From assembly GCA_038244815.1 (NCBI GenBank), contig JBBRTB010000057.1, forward strand, positions 1 to 7,342: a stretch of 7,342 bases of DNA, given 5' to 3'. The notes beneath the pieces were generated by a model. It saw only the letters and a program-made list of their open reading frames with translations. It did no database searches and had not been told where the DNA came from. Made by a program: the position numbers and the translations under genes. The DNA comes from DASVHS01 sp038244815. GTDB lineage: Bacteria > Acidobacteriota > Thermoanaerobaculia > Gp7-AA8. Positions 1-6,298 of this stretch are shown piece by piece (within the stretch, counting starts at the first letter, position 1; the number at the start of each line of letters is the position of its first letter).

Positions 1-293
1 CACGTTCCGCCTCAGCATCGGAGATCTTCCGTCGCGCACCGACTCGAGGCTCGTCCAATAGTCCGTCGAGTCGCCGCGACACAAATCGGCGCCGCCACTT
101 CCCAACCGTCTGGGGCGTGACTTCGTTCCTGGTGGGCGACTTCTTTGTTCGAGCGCCCATCGGCACAACTCAGAATGATCCGGGATCGCAGGGCCAGCGC
201 CTGCGCTGTTTTCCTACGACGCGCCCACGGTTCCAACTGCTCTCGCTCACCAATCTGAAGAACGAAATCGACCTTCGGGCGTCCGGTGCGCAT
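1..293 (-). pseudogene. IS630-family transposase, N-terminal fragment, frameshifted, cut by window edge
   Basis: The N-terminal helix-turn-helix part of an IS630/Tc1-type transposase, which would bind the element ends; the DDE catalytic domain lies beyond the left edge. Reading from ATG at 293, the protein begins MRTGRPKVDF and continues with REQLEPWARRRKTAQALALR and SNKEVA, the usual start of this family. Near 120-135 the frame is lost. In the next frame the expected continuation is seen: VTPQTVGKWRRRFVSRRLDG, then LLDEP and RKISDAEAER up to base 1. Spacing against the family pattern fits one extra base at about 122-125. I chose the ATG at 293 over one 33 bp upstream because family proteins start with MRTGRPK. 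Family assignment is from remembered motifs and is fairly secure; the indel could be a sequencing error. Confidence 0.8.
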
Positions 294-577
294 GCCGTGT
301 TCCTCCCGAATGGTAGAACACTGCAATGTCGTTACTTATTCTACGAACTTATAACTCAGGACACTAGGGAACCTCTGAACAAGTCGGAGGCGTGCCGTTG
401 CGGGCGCCGCCATGCCGGATGCGAGTCGGCGCGACGCAGGCGATGTGGGTCATCGCTGGAAGTCGGAACGGGGTCGGGTCTCCACTTCGCTGCTGTCCCC
501 TTTCCCTTGTGATTTCGTGAGCTATTGCCGCTTCGTTCTTCGGTTCAGATGGCACGTTGGCCATTCGCCCACCCGCT
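294..577. other. Non-coding stretch between the IS630 fragment and the first repeat copy
   Basis: No convincing gene on either strand. The part next to 293 (about 294-365) is relatively AT-rich and is probably the leader or left end of the IS630-type element. At 367-384 there is a motif resembling known insertion-sequence ends (listed separately). From about 385 to 564 the reading frames lack coding-like composition and I recognise nothing. Confidence 0.4.
367..384. repeat. Possible solo insertion-sequence terminus
   Basis: GGGAACCTCTGAACAAGT resembles terminal inverted-repeat ends of several IS groups (IS1182/IS5-like) as I remember them. No matching inverted copy was found in the window and no matching transposase lies next to it, so if real it is a solo end or a scar. 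It could also be the outer end of the adjacent IS630-type element. Weak call. Confidence 0.25.
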
Positions 578-796
578 CTACCCCTCCTTACGAATCAACT
601 TCCCGAGCTTCACGCGATCGGCTTCCAGCAGCTCGGCGATCCGCGCGTGGTTCACGTCGGCGACGATGATCTGGCCGACCTCGGTCGTGACCTCGCTGAA
701 GATGCCGTGCGTCTTCATCTTCACCGCCTGGTACTGGTTTTCCTCGGTCGGCGTGACGTAGTGCACCGAGTCGGCTTTGTAGCGGTGGTCCGGGAA
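565..796. repeat. Direct repeat, copy 1 (duplicated gene 3' end)
   Basis: Matches 1649-1880 in the same orientation with a constant offset of 1084 bp and no gaps. By hand alignment the core 578-787 differs from 1662-1871 at 11 of 210 positions. Similarity fades at about 565 on the left and about 796 on the right. The two copies flank the higBA operon. Confidence 0.92.
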
Positions 797-800
797 GAAG
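578..800 (-). pseudogene. 3'-terminal fragment of an unrecognised gene (copy 1)
   Basis: An open frame on the minus strand ending at TAG 578-580 encodes 69 residues from HRYKADSVHY to KLIRKEG. They are identical at 65 of 69 positions to the C-terminus of the longer gene at 1662-2403. Only a TTG at 832 could start it, with no ribosome-binding site, and the residues upstream of HRYKADS share little with the longer copy. I therefore read it as a gene fragment left by a partial duplication. The four amino-acid differences are E/D, K/N, T/E and K/Q, and six of the 11 base changes are silent. Function of the domain is unknown; it is mixed alpha/beta in character with an acidic stretch near the end. 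Confidence 0.75.
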
Positions 801-938
801 GGATCAGACTTTCGATTTTCGGCCCTTAGCAATTAATTGACATCGCTGACCGGCCTCCACAGAGTCGCGCGTGAACGCGGCGCCTGGCCTGGGGCGGCTG
901 CGTCCGGCGGCACGCTCAGGTTTCGGCTACCCTCGCAC

Positions 939-960
939 GGTATACCGCGATGAGGTATAC
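939..960 (+). promoter_or_regulatory. Candidate HigA operator and -10 box of the higBA operon
   Basis: Two GTATAC palindromes lie at 940-945 and 955-960, centres 15 bp apart, just before the higB start. HigA-type antitoxins repress their own operon by binding such paired palindromes. The second copy overlaps TATACT (956-961), a good -10 hexamer, which would place transcription start around 967-970, almost at the GTG of higB (972). No good -35 was seen. Inferred by position and symmetry only. Confidence 0.5.
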
Positions 961-971
961 TGCTCGCCGCG

Positions 972-1262
972 GTGGCGATTCGAAGCTTTGCCAGCGAAGG
1001 TGTGAGGGTATTCTTTGAGCGAGGACGCACAGGCGTGCGCTTCGGCTGGACCAACGCTGCCCGCATCGTGGCCCGCAAGCTCGACATGCTTGACTACGCG
1101 ACCGAACTACGCGACCTCGGTTCCCCGCCTGGAAACCGACTCGAGGTGTTGAAAGGTAGCTGGCGTGGATTCCACAGCATCCGTGTGAACGACCAGTGGC
1201 GCATCGTATTTCGTTGGTCCGAATCTGGCCCCGAAGATGTCGATGTCGTCGATTATCACTAG
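972..1262 (+). CDS. higB: HigB-family toxin (RelE superfamily ribosome-dependent mRNA interferase)
   Basis: A 96-residue protein of the HigB-1 / plasmid maintenance killer type. Family members enter the ribosome A site and cleave mRNA during translation. Seen here: the N-terminal IRSFA start, the central RKLDMLDYATELRDL helix region, LEVLKGSWRGFHSIRVNDQW, the core strand WRIVFRW, and the C-terminal VDVVDYH, in the family's order and usual length (about 92-100 aa). The GTG at 972 puts IRSF at the expected N-terminus, and no in-frame ATG lies upstream. The leader is very short and has no clear Shine-Dalgarno. The toxin-first order followed by higA 8 bp downstream is typical of hig loci, unlike most TA systems. 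No frameshift is seen, in contrast to most neighbouring genes. The C-terminal strand reads cleanly, so the protein is probably functional. Confidence 0.93.
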   Translation: MAIRSFASEGVRVFFERGRTGVRFGWTNAARIVARKLDMLDYATELRDLGSPPGNRLEVLKGSWRGFHSIRVNDQWRIVFRWSESGPEDVDVVDYH

Positions 1263-1270
1263 AGGATTCC

Positions 1271-1561
1271 ATGAAGAACCGAAGAACGCCAACGACTCCC
1301 GGGGAGATCCTGCGTGAGGAGTTTCTCGAGCCTCTGGTCATGACCCAGAAGCAGCTCGCCGAGCACATCGGATGCGACGTCAAGGTCATCAACCGAATCG
1401 TCAATGGACGAACCTCGGTGACCGCGGAGACGGCGCTCAAGCTTGGTGCGACCTTTGGAACAAGTCCCGACTTCTGGCTCAATGCTCAGAGAGCCGTCGA
1501 TCTATACCGGGCCGCGTCTCGCCTCCGGACCCTTCCAAGGTCCCTGCGAAAGGCGAGCTGA
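1271..1561 (+). CDS. higA: HigA-family antitoxin, XRE-type DNA-binding protein
   Basis: A 96-residue antitoxin that binds and neutralises HigB and represses the operon. The sequence shows PGEILREEFLEP at residues 10-21 and a helix-turn-helix at about 24-47 (MTQKQLAEHIGCDVKVINRI followed by VNGRTSV). The family signature TAETALKLGATFGTSPDFWL comes next at about 51-70, then NAQRAVDLYRA. The start is the ATG at 1271 because family proteins begin a few residues before PGEIL and an AGAGG ribosome-binding site (1261-1265) sits 5 bp upstream, overlapping the higB stop. That overlap suggests translational coupling to higB. The last 12 residues are basic and variable. Length matches the family and the frame is intact. 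The pair forms a complete type II TA module. Confidence 0.95.
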   Translation: MKNRRTPTTPGEILREEFLEPLVMTQKQLAEHIGCDVKVINRIVNGRTSVTAETALKLGATFGTSPDFWLNAQRAVDLYRAASRLRTLPRSLRKAS

Positions 1562-1602
1562 AGAACCCCGACGACGACCGCGCGTGCGTAGCTGGCCTGA
1601 CT

Positions 1603-1618
1603 CAGTCGAAAGCGACTG
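1603..1618 (+). terminator. Small hairpin downstream of higA, possible weak terminator
   Basis: CAGTCG and CGACTG form a perfect 6-bp stem around an AAAG loop, 41 bp after the higA stop. There is no T-tract after it, so it is at best a weak or Rho-assisted terminator; it may be chance. Confidence 0.3.
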
Positions 1619-1648
1619 GACCCTACCATCACGTTCGACTTTGCCCCC

Positions 1649-1880
1649 TCGCCCGCCCGCTCTACCCCTCCTTACGAATCAACTTCCCGAGCTGCACTCG
1701 ATCGGCCTCCAGCAGCTCGGCGATCCGGGCGTGGTTCACGTCGGCGACGATGATCTGGCCGACCTCGGTCGTGACCTCGCTGAAGATGCCGTGCTCGTTC
1801 ATCTTTACTGCCTGGTACTGGTTGTCCTCGGTCGGCGTGACGTAGTGCACCGAGTCGGCCTTGTAGCGGTGGACCAGGAA
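1649..1880. repeat. Direct repeat, copy 2 (3' end of the longer gene)
   Basis: Partner of 565-796, same orientation, offset 1084 bp, about 95% identity in the 210-bp core and no gaps. Here the repeat is the native 3' end of the longer open gene that extends to 2403, so this copy is the likelier parent. Confidence 0.92.
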
Positions 1881-2403
1881 AAGATGGATGAGCGTCATCA
1901 GGCGCTTCTTGCGCAGCTTTTCGTCGAACGTGTTCTGGTCGCGCACCGACAGGATGCTACTCGTGAGGACTGGTGTAGAAGAGTTTTCCCATCGAGGCCT
2001 CGGCCGGCGTGAAATGCGCACCGACCGCCCGCAGGACCACGCGTTGTTCTCCCAACTCCACGACGAAGGCGTCGTTGTATGAGGCGGGATAAAAGACGCG
2101 CAGACCGCCGCATGACATGAGATCGCCATCGCTCGGCAGCGAGAGTGAGAGTGGCTGCAACGGCGAATGGGTCGATCGTGCGCTTCGAGGCGGACGGGCG
2201 CGCATGCCGGAGACCATCCGTCCGGCCACGAACTCCTGCGCCGGCTGGAGCGTTGCCTGCGAGTCGAGAACGACCGAGGGAAACCGCTCGCGAATTTGTC
2301 GCTCGAGGGGCACCGGTGCCTCGGCCCGAGATGAAGTCGCGGCAAACGCAGTTGCGGCAATGGCGAGAGCAACCAGCGAAGCAACGCTCGTATGTCTCGG
2401 CAT
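1662..2403 (-). pseudogene. Putative exported protein of unknown function, frameshifted
   Basis: Not recognised. Start ATG at 2403 is supported by a GGAG ribosome-binding site about 7 bp upstream, and the protein begins with a classic signal peptide: MPRHTS, a hydrophobic run SVASLVALAIAATAFA, then ATSSRAEA. The exported part includes PLERQIRERFPSVVL, a Pro/Ser-rich middle, VFYPASYNDAFVVELGEQRV and HFTPAEASMGKLFYT. This frame ends at TAG 1957-1959, but the neighbouring frame carries on coherently as LTSSILSVRDQNTFDEKL and ends in the same 69-residue domain as the fragment at 578-800. Joining the frames needs one base removed (or two added) at about 1965-1972. The whole would then be about 246 residues. 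Conservation of the C-terminal domain between copies argues that this is a real gene. Whether the frameshift is genuine or an error cannot be told here. Confidence 0.65.
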
Positions 2404-2674
2404 CAAGTTCTCCGCGAACCCTTCAGGGATAGGAATTTTCATTTTTCGCCCGCGACTCCGAGTCGAGACCTTCGAGCTGTTTGGTGGGATTTTGCTTCTT
2501 TCGGGCCGCTCGAGTCCGATTCGGAATCGCTGTGGGACCCCGCAAACCAGCCGAATTGAGCTTTGCGGCTCCGGCGGCGTCATGACGGCCAACGGCCCAC
2601 AGCGCGCCCGAGCTCGGGGACACGCCCGCATTGGGCCGGACGCCTGTTCGGCCTCGGCTCTCTCTTCCCCCGTC
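2404..2674. other. Intergenic stretch upstream of the exported-protein gene
   Basis: No convincing gene. On the minus strand this is the leader region of the gene starting at 2403. It contains a 13-nt near-perfect palindrome, CGACTC-C-GAGTCG (2453-2465), and an AT-rich patch (about 2430-2447), but no clear promoter hexamers. The far end adjoins the stop of the IS91-type transposase and may contain its element terminus. Confidence 0.4.
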
Positions 2675-3510
2675 TCAATGCACGCCATCCACGGCTGGGC
2701 GAGCGGGGGGCGGGGGGTGGAGCGAGCCGGCGGTGGATGGCGTGCCTGTTCGCCGCACCGAATCCAGAATCGTACGAATTACCCGCTGCTCGGTGATGAA
2801 GGAGATGATCTTCATCGTTCCCCCGCAACGGGGACAGACAAGAGGGTCGACCTCGTAGATGTGGCGGATCAGGTTTGCCCAGCGCTTTCGCGCGGCCTTG
2901 CGCTCGGCGGTGTCGGGCTCTTTCGCGACCGATCCCGTCGTGGGAGCCGCGGTCCCCCGTCGCCGCCGGCTTCGGTCGGGGATCCGCCCTCGGCCGCCGC
3001 GTCCCGCTCCCGCTTGGCCCGCGCCGCATTGGCGTACCTTCCATAGTTGCGGATGAGGTGTCTCTTCGGATCGGGGATCTGCACGATCACCCGCGCCACC
3101 AATTCGTCCGGATCGAGCCGTTCGAGCTCGCCTCCGCCCGCTTCGTCGTCCGCCCCGGCTTTCGGTTGAAGTCTGACTTCTCCCGTCTCGTGATCGAACA
3201 CCAGCCGCTCGAGGCTCACCGGCGGCCGCATCAAGTACCGCACGAGCCGGTCGGTCGCGCCGGCATCCTCCGGCCCCACAGTGACCGAGTTGTGAACGGA
3301 GAATCCACTGTGCTTCCAAGAAAGCAGTAAAGCGATCCTCTCCTCGTCGATCAGTCCCGATCTGCGGAGCAGCGAGAGCACCTTGTGCCGGAACAGGAGC
3401 TCGGCCGAGTGCGGATCGACGTACGCCACCGGAACCCAATCGCCCGCCTTCGTCCACCCGCCGCGGCTCACGACCGCGTGGACATGGGGATGAAAGTTGA
3501 TCTTCGATCC
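2675..3510 (-). pseudogene. IS91-family (HUH/Y2-type) transposase, 5'-truncated and frameshifted
   Basis: This is the C-terminal two thirds of a rolling-circle transposase. In order on the minus strand: NFHPHVHAVVSRGGW, whose HVH is the HUH metal-binding motif; a helical region with FRHKVLSLL; HSGFSVHNSV; RLVRYLMRPPVSLERL, which holds the candidate catalytic tyrosine; LIRNYGRYANAARAKR; and KRWANLIRHIYEVDPLVC with the CPRCGG zinc-ribbon cysteines, then MKIISFITEQRVIRTIL. The first frame reads from the left part to about 2955, where it must shift to a second frame ending at 2675. One base appears to be missing at the five-C run 2954-2958. The N-terminal zinc-finger region is absent: instead the open frame continues upstream into a dehydrogenase gene (next entry). 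Truncated and frameshifted, it is unlikely to be active. Confidence 0.85.
2680..2745. repeat. 13-bp inverted repeat with G-rich loop at the 3' end of the IS91-type transposase
   Basis: GCACGCCATCCAC (2680-2692) and its exact reverse complement GTGGATGGCGTGC (2733-2745) enclose a 40-nt loop. The loop holds two six-G runs (2705-2710 and 2712-2717) and an additional GGCT/AGCC pairing. It overlaps the last codons of the transposase, whose stop is at 2675-2677. IS91-type elements carry subterminal hairpins at their ends, so this could be the end recognised by the transposase, but no element boundary is proven. Confidence 0.6.
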
Positions 3511-3961
3511 GACGATGTACGCTCCCGGCTTCATCTTCGCGAGCGATTGTCGATCGATGATGTGACGCGTCGCTGAGCGGCGCGTGGAACGAGACGATGT
3601 CGCTCGTCTCGAGCAACTCCCCGAGCGGCATGCCGCTGTTGCGCGACGTGTGGACCACGTCCATATCGAACGCTGTCGCGCGCCGGGCCACGGCCGTGCC
3701 GATGCGGCCCATTTCGATGATTCCCAGACGCTTTCCCTGCAGCGAGGCGCCGAGGAGCTTGAGCGGCTCCCATTCGCAGCGGCCGGTGGCGCGCACTTCG
3801 TGATCGCCTTCGACGATTCGCCGCGTGACCGCGAGAATCAGCGCTATCGTGAGATCGGCCGTTGCGTCCTTCAGAACCCCGGGTGTGTTCGTCACGACGA
3901 TGCCGAACTTGCGCGCCGCAGCGAAATCGACATTGTTGTAGCCGGCACCGAGGAGGCGCAC
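3511..3961 (-). pseudogene. D-2-hydroxyacid dehydrogenase (glyoxylate/hydroxypyruvate reductase-like) remnant
   Basis: An internal part of an NAD(P)-dependent D-2-hydroxyacid dehydrogenase, which interconverts 2-oxoacids and D-2-hydroxyacids. Seen: RLLGAGYNNVDFAAARKFGI, then VVTNTPGVLKDATADLTIAL, RRIVEGDHEVR, the Rossmann segment LGIIEMGRIGTAVARRA, DIVSFHAPLSD, and after a frame change near 3555-3565, IDRQSLAKMKPGAYIV. All follow the family order. The family would continue with the NTARG-type strand carrying the catalytic Arg and later the Glu and His, but here the frame runs directly into the IS91-type transposase at about 3510, so the catalytic half is lost. The first glycine of GxGxxG is replaced by Glu (EMGRIG). 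The N-terminus is also unclear: I see no convincing family sequence before 3961. Non-functional as read. Confidence 0.85.
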
Positions 3962-4346
3962 CTCGAGGGCGATGTTGTTGCCGAGGAAGATTTTCTCCCC
4001 TCCACGATCCGCAACTGCGCGAACATCGTGTTCGTGGCGCCGGGTTCAAATCCCCATGCACGTAGCGCAATCCGTTCGGGGAAGAAAGGCTTGCAGCCGT
4101 TGCTTTTTGATCGAGCGCGAACTGCAGCCAGAGCTTCGCAGCGTGCTCGATCACCTGCCTGGCAAAAAGCGACGACCCGACCGGATGTCGACGCGATCCG
4201 TCTCCGATTCGCTCGCCTCGATTGGTGCGACGGTGATCTCGTCGTCGAGGCGCTCAATCTCAGTGGCGTATGGCGTGAGAATCAGATTGGCGCGCGGAAG
4301 CCCTCGTTCGGGCACGGGGTTCCGCGTCGTGGCCGCGACTGTTAGT
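3962..4346. other. Stretch without an assignable gene
   Basis: Several open frames exist on both strands but none shows a recognisable family. The minus strand has coding-like segments in different frames (EHAAKLWLQFALDQKATAAS near 4150-4090 and EIERLDDEITVAPIEASESE near 4265-4200). These could be remnants of a broken gene, but I cannot join or name them. A tRNA T-arm-like string at 4040-4055 is not part of a tRNA. Confidence 0.35.
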
Positions 4347-4375
4347 TTGACATTGGGGATCCCATACGATGGCGT
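4347..4375 (+). promoter_or_regulatory. Candidate promoter of the lipoprotein-metalloprotease operon
   Basis: A perfect -35 hexamer TTGACA (4347-4352) lies 57 bp before the lipoprotein start. At 17 bp spacing the -10 position reads TGGCGT (4370-4375), a poor match, so the assignment is tentative. Confidence 0.3.
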
Positions 4376-4409
4376 GCCGTTCATTCAATACTTCCGGAAG
4401 GGAATAGAA

Positions 4410-5012
4410 ATGTATATCAGGACTTGGATATGCATGGCCGGCTTCGCCGGAATCACCACACTGGCTGCATGCGCGGCAACGCCACCGCAGCCTCACACCG
4501 TCGCCGGCGCGGCGAAAACCGTGGTCTCGGAGGAGCCGCTGCAAGTGACGCAGCCTTCGCCGCTCGCGCTGTATCGATCGGCCGACGCCGTCGCCCACGT
4601 GAAGATCGTCAGCAGCCGGGCCACGCTCGTTCCGGGCCGCGGACCGATGCCCAGCGTCTTCACCGTCTTCGAGGCCAACGTCCTCGACGCACCAAAAGGA
4701 ACGCTCCCCGCGCACATCCGGGTGTATCAGAAAGCCGGTCAGGTTGAAGACATGGACCGCATCTATCGCGTCGACGGCCTCGAGCCGGTCAAAGCGGACG
4801 ATGAATACCTTCTCTTCATCAACTGGAACAGCTCGCTGGGCGCTTACGTGGTTGCCGGCGCCGAAGGCGCGTATGAAATCAACGCCGGCGGACGCCTCAG
4901 AGCGCTCGCCCGTACTGATACCGCGGCCGAAGTCGGCCGACGCACGCTGAACGCGGTCAAGAACGACATCCGCGTCGCGAATTCGGATCTCCAGAACGGC
5001 GTGAAAAAATGA
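4410..5012 (+). CDS. Putative outer-membrane lipoprotein of unknown function, upstream of the metalloprotease
   Basis: A 200-residue lipoprotein. The start at ATG 4410 follows a strong ribosome-binding site GGAAGGGA (4396-4403) at 6 bp. It has a positively charged N-terminus MYIRTW, a hydrophobic stretch, and the lipobox Leu18-Ala-Ala-Cys21, so the mature protein would be lipid-anchored at Cys21; Ala at +2 is compatible with outer-membrane sorting. After a Pro/Thr-rich linker comes a compact domain: SADAVAHVKIVSSRATLVPG, then PSVFTVFEANVLDAPKGTLP and RVYQKAGQVEDMDRIYRVDG, ending in PVKADDEYLLFINWN. This strand-rich layout, with a lysine-glycine turn followed by a DEYLLF strand, resembles a widespread class of secreted beta-barrel domains, but I cannot name a family. 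The frame is intact. It overlaps the protease gene by 4 bp (ATGA), so the two are probably co-translated. A role as partner, chaperone or inhibitor of the protease is only an inference from that coupling. Confidence 0.85.
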   Translation: MYIRTWICMAGFAGITTLAACAATPPQPHTVAGAAKTVVSEEPLQVTQPSPLALYRSADAVAHVKIVSSRATLVPGRGPMPSVFTVFEANVLDAPKGTLPAHIRVYQKAGQVEDMDRIYRVDGLEPVKADDEYLLFINWNSSLGAYVVAGAEGAYEINAGGRLRALARTDTAAEVGRRTLNAVKNDIRVANSDLQNGVKK

Positions 5013-6245
5013 GGCGGGCGTCGCTGTACGCCCTCTCCGTCGTTCTCATCAGCTTTCTGAGCGCCGCCTCCGGCCTCTAGGCGCAAGGATGTTCGTCGAG
5101 CGATCCGTGCGTTCCCGGAACGCTCAGCAACGTCAAGCCGTACACCCGCCGGCAACTCCATCTCGTTCATGGGAAGCGGCTGGTCTCAAGGCGCCCGCGA
5201 CGGGATCTCCACTGGGATGAACTACTGGAACCCGTATTTCGATCAGAGTAACCAGCAGGCGATGGACTTCTGGCTGGCCTCGGACAACCAGTCTTCCGCC
5301 GACATCCAGCTCTATCTCGATTCGAGCTATCACGGCACGGGGATGGGGATGGAAACCATCAATCCGACCGGCGCGTCATTTGTTCAGATCAACGTGAATC
5401 CCGACTTCCTCAACAGCGGGAGCTCGCAGTTCTGGTACCACGCGATGGCACATGAGCTCGGGCACGTGATGGGGCTCGCCCATCCGAATTCCAACTGCAA
5501 CGGGACGAGCATCATGGATGGGTCGATCTCGCTGTCGGGACCGTTCATCACCGACTCGGTCAGTGACCGCTGCGTCGATTACGTGAAAGAAGAGAGCACC
5601 TATCCCGAGCCGCCGCCTTACGACCCTTGGTGCAACATGACCTGCATGACCGGGTGCGTCGACAACACCTGCTATGACCCGGGTGGGATCTCGCCGATTC
5701 TGCTCGACCTGGACGACAACGGTTTCCACCTCGACGGCGCGGAGCATCCCGTACTCTTCGACATGCGCGCCGACGGCCACCCGACGTCGATGACCTGGAC
5801 GAAGGCGGGCGCCGGGGACGCGTTCCTCTGCCTCGACCGCAACCACAACGGGGTGATCGACAGCGGCGCCGAGCTGTTCGGCAACTACACACCGCTGCAT
5901 TCCGGCGAGCGCGCCCCGAACGGATACGAGGCGCTGAAGGAGTACGACGCGCCCGCGAACGGTGGAAATGCCAATCGGTACCTTGATGAAGACGACGCCG
6001 TCTGGAACGAGCTGCGGCTATGGACGGACGTCAATCACGACGGGGTTTCCGAACCGGGAGAGATGGTCACCCTCGGCGCCGCCGGCGTGCAGTCGATCCT
6101 GCTGCAGTATCGCCGCGACAACCGGACCGATGACGAGGGCAACGTCTTCCGCTTTCGGTCGCGCGCGCAGTTCCGCAACACGCACAATACGCATTCCCAT
6201 TCGTCAATGACGTACGACGTCTTCTTCGTCGAGATGACCAGGTAG
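5009..6245 (+). pseudogene. Secreted matrixin-like zinc metalloprotease with C-terminal calcium-binding-type domain; reading frame broken near the N-terminus
   Basis: The gene starts at ATG 5009, inside the lipoprotein stop (ATGA). It encodes a signal peptide MRRASLYALSVVLISFLSAA, then meets an amber TAG at 5078-5080, continues in frame as AQGCSSSDPCVPGTLSNVKP, and changes frame at about 5141-5148. The rest (5169-6245) is fully open. The catalytic domain has the zinc signature HELGHVMGLAH (first His codon at 5451) and a Met-turn SIMDGS about 11 residues on, as in metzincins. A Cys-rich linker (CNMTCMTGCVDNTC) leads to a domain with DLDDNGF, LDRNHNGVID, the typical GAELFG, and DVNHDGVSE, loops of Ca-binding type often found in large secreted bacterial proteins. 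The reconstructed length is about 411 aa. The ATG at 5169 has no ribosome-binding site and would lack a signal peptide. The two lesions lie within 70 bp; sequencing error or genuine inactivation are both possible. Confidence 0.85.
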
Positions 6246-6259
6246 CCGCGAGACTGGCA

Positions 6260-6291
6260 CGGAGGGATGCCGCCCGGCGTTCCTCCGTTTT
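6260..6291 (+). terminator. Strong Rho-independent terminator of the lipoprotein-metalloprotease operon
   Basis: A 12-bp stem (6260-6271 with 6276-6287; 10 Watson-Crick and 2 G-T pairs, CGGAGG pairing with CCTCCG at the base), closed by a GCCC tetraloop and followed by TTTT (6288-6291). It starts 14 bp after the protease stop. The opposite strand has no T-tract after the stem, so it mainly serves the plus strand, although it also sits just beyond the end of the convergent folE remnant. Confidence 0.88.
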
Positions 6292-6298
6292 CGGCGAG

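Noticed and set aside
578..832. An 84-residue complete small gene
   Set aside because: Its only start is a TTG without a ribosome-binding site, and its 69 C-terminal residues are a copy of a longer gene's end.
830..839. Palindrome CAATTAATTG near the end of the first repeat copy as a recombination site
   Set aside because: It lies outside the repeat and has no counterpart near 1880-1925.
2453..2465. Palindrome CGACTC-C-GAGTCG as an operator
   Set aside because: Six-bp arms in GC-rich DNA arise easily by chance, and no promoter hexamers sit next to it.
2117..3046. A 309-codon plus-strand open frame
   Set aside because: It is the antisense shadow of the exported-protein gene and the IS91-type transposase, whose families or signals are clear on the minus strand.
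4040..4055. CCGGGTTCAAATCCCC, looks like the T-arm of a tRNA
   Set aside because: The T-stem has two mismatches, and no D-arm, anticodon arm or matching acceptor strand is found upstream.
4151..4384. A 77-codon minus-strand frame divergent from the lipoprotein gene
   Set aside because: No ribosome-binding site, no recognisable motif, and only 25 bp between the two starts; it contains the likely promoter of the plus-strand operon.
3972..4409. Long plus-strand open frame continuous with the lipoprotein gene, suggesting a larger protein
   Set aside because: The ribosome-binding site, signal peptide and lipobox fix the start at 4410. The upstream part is low-quality coding sequence and overlaps the dehydrogenase region.
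5078..5080. Programmed amber read-through in the protease
   Set aside because: A frameshift follows within 70 bp and no recoding element is visible; error or decay is simpler.
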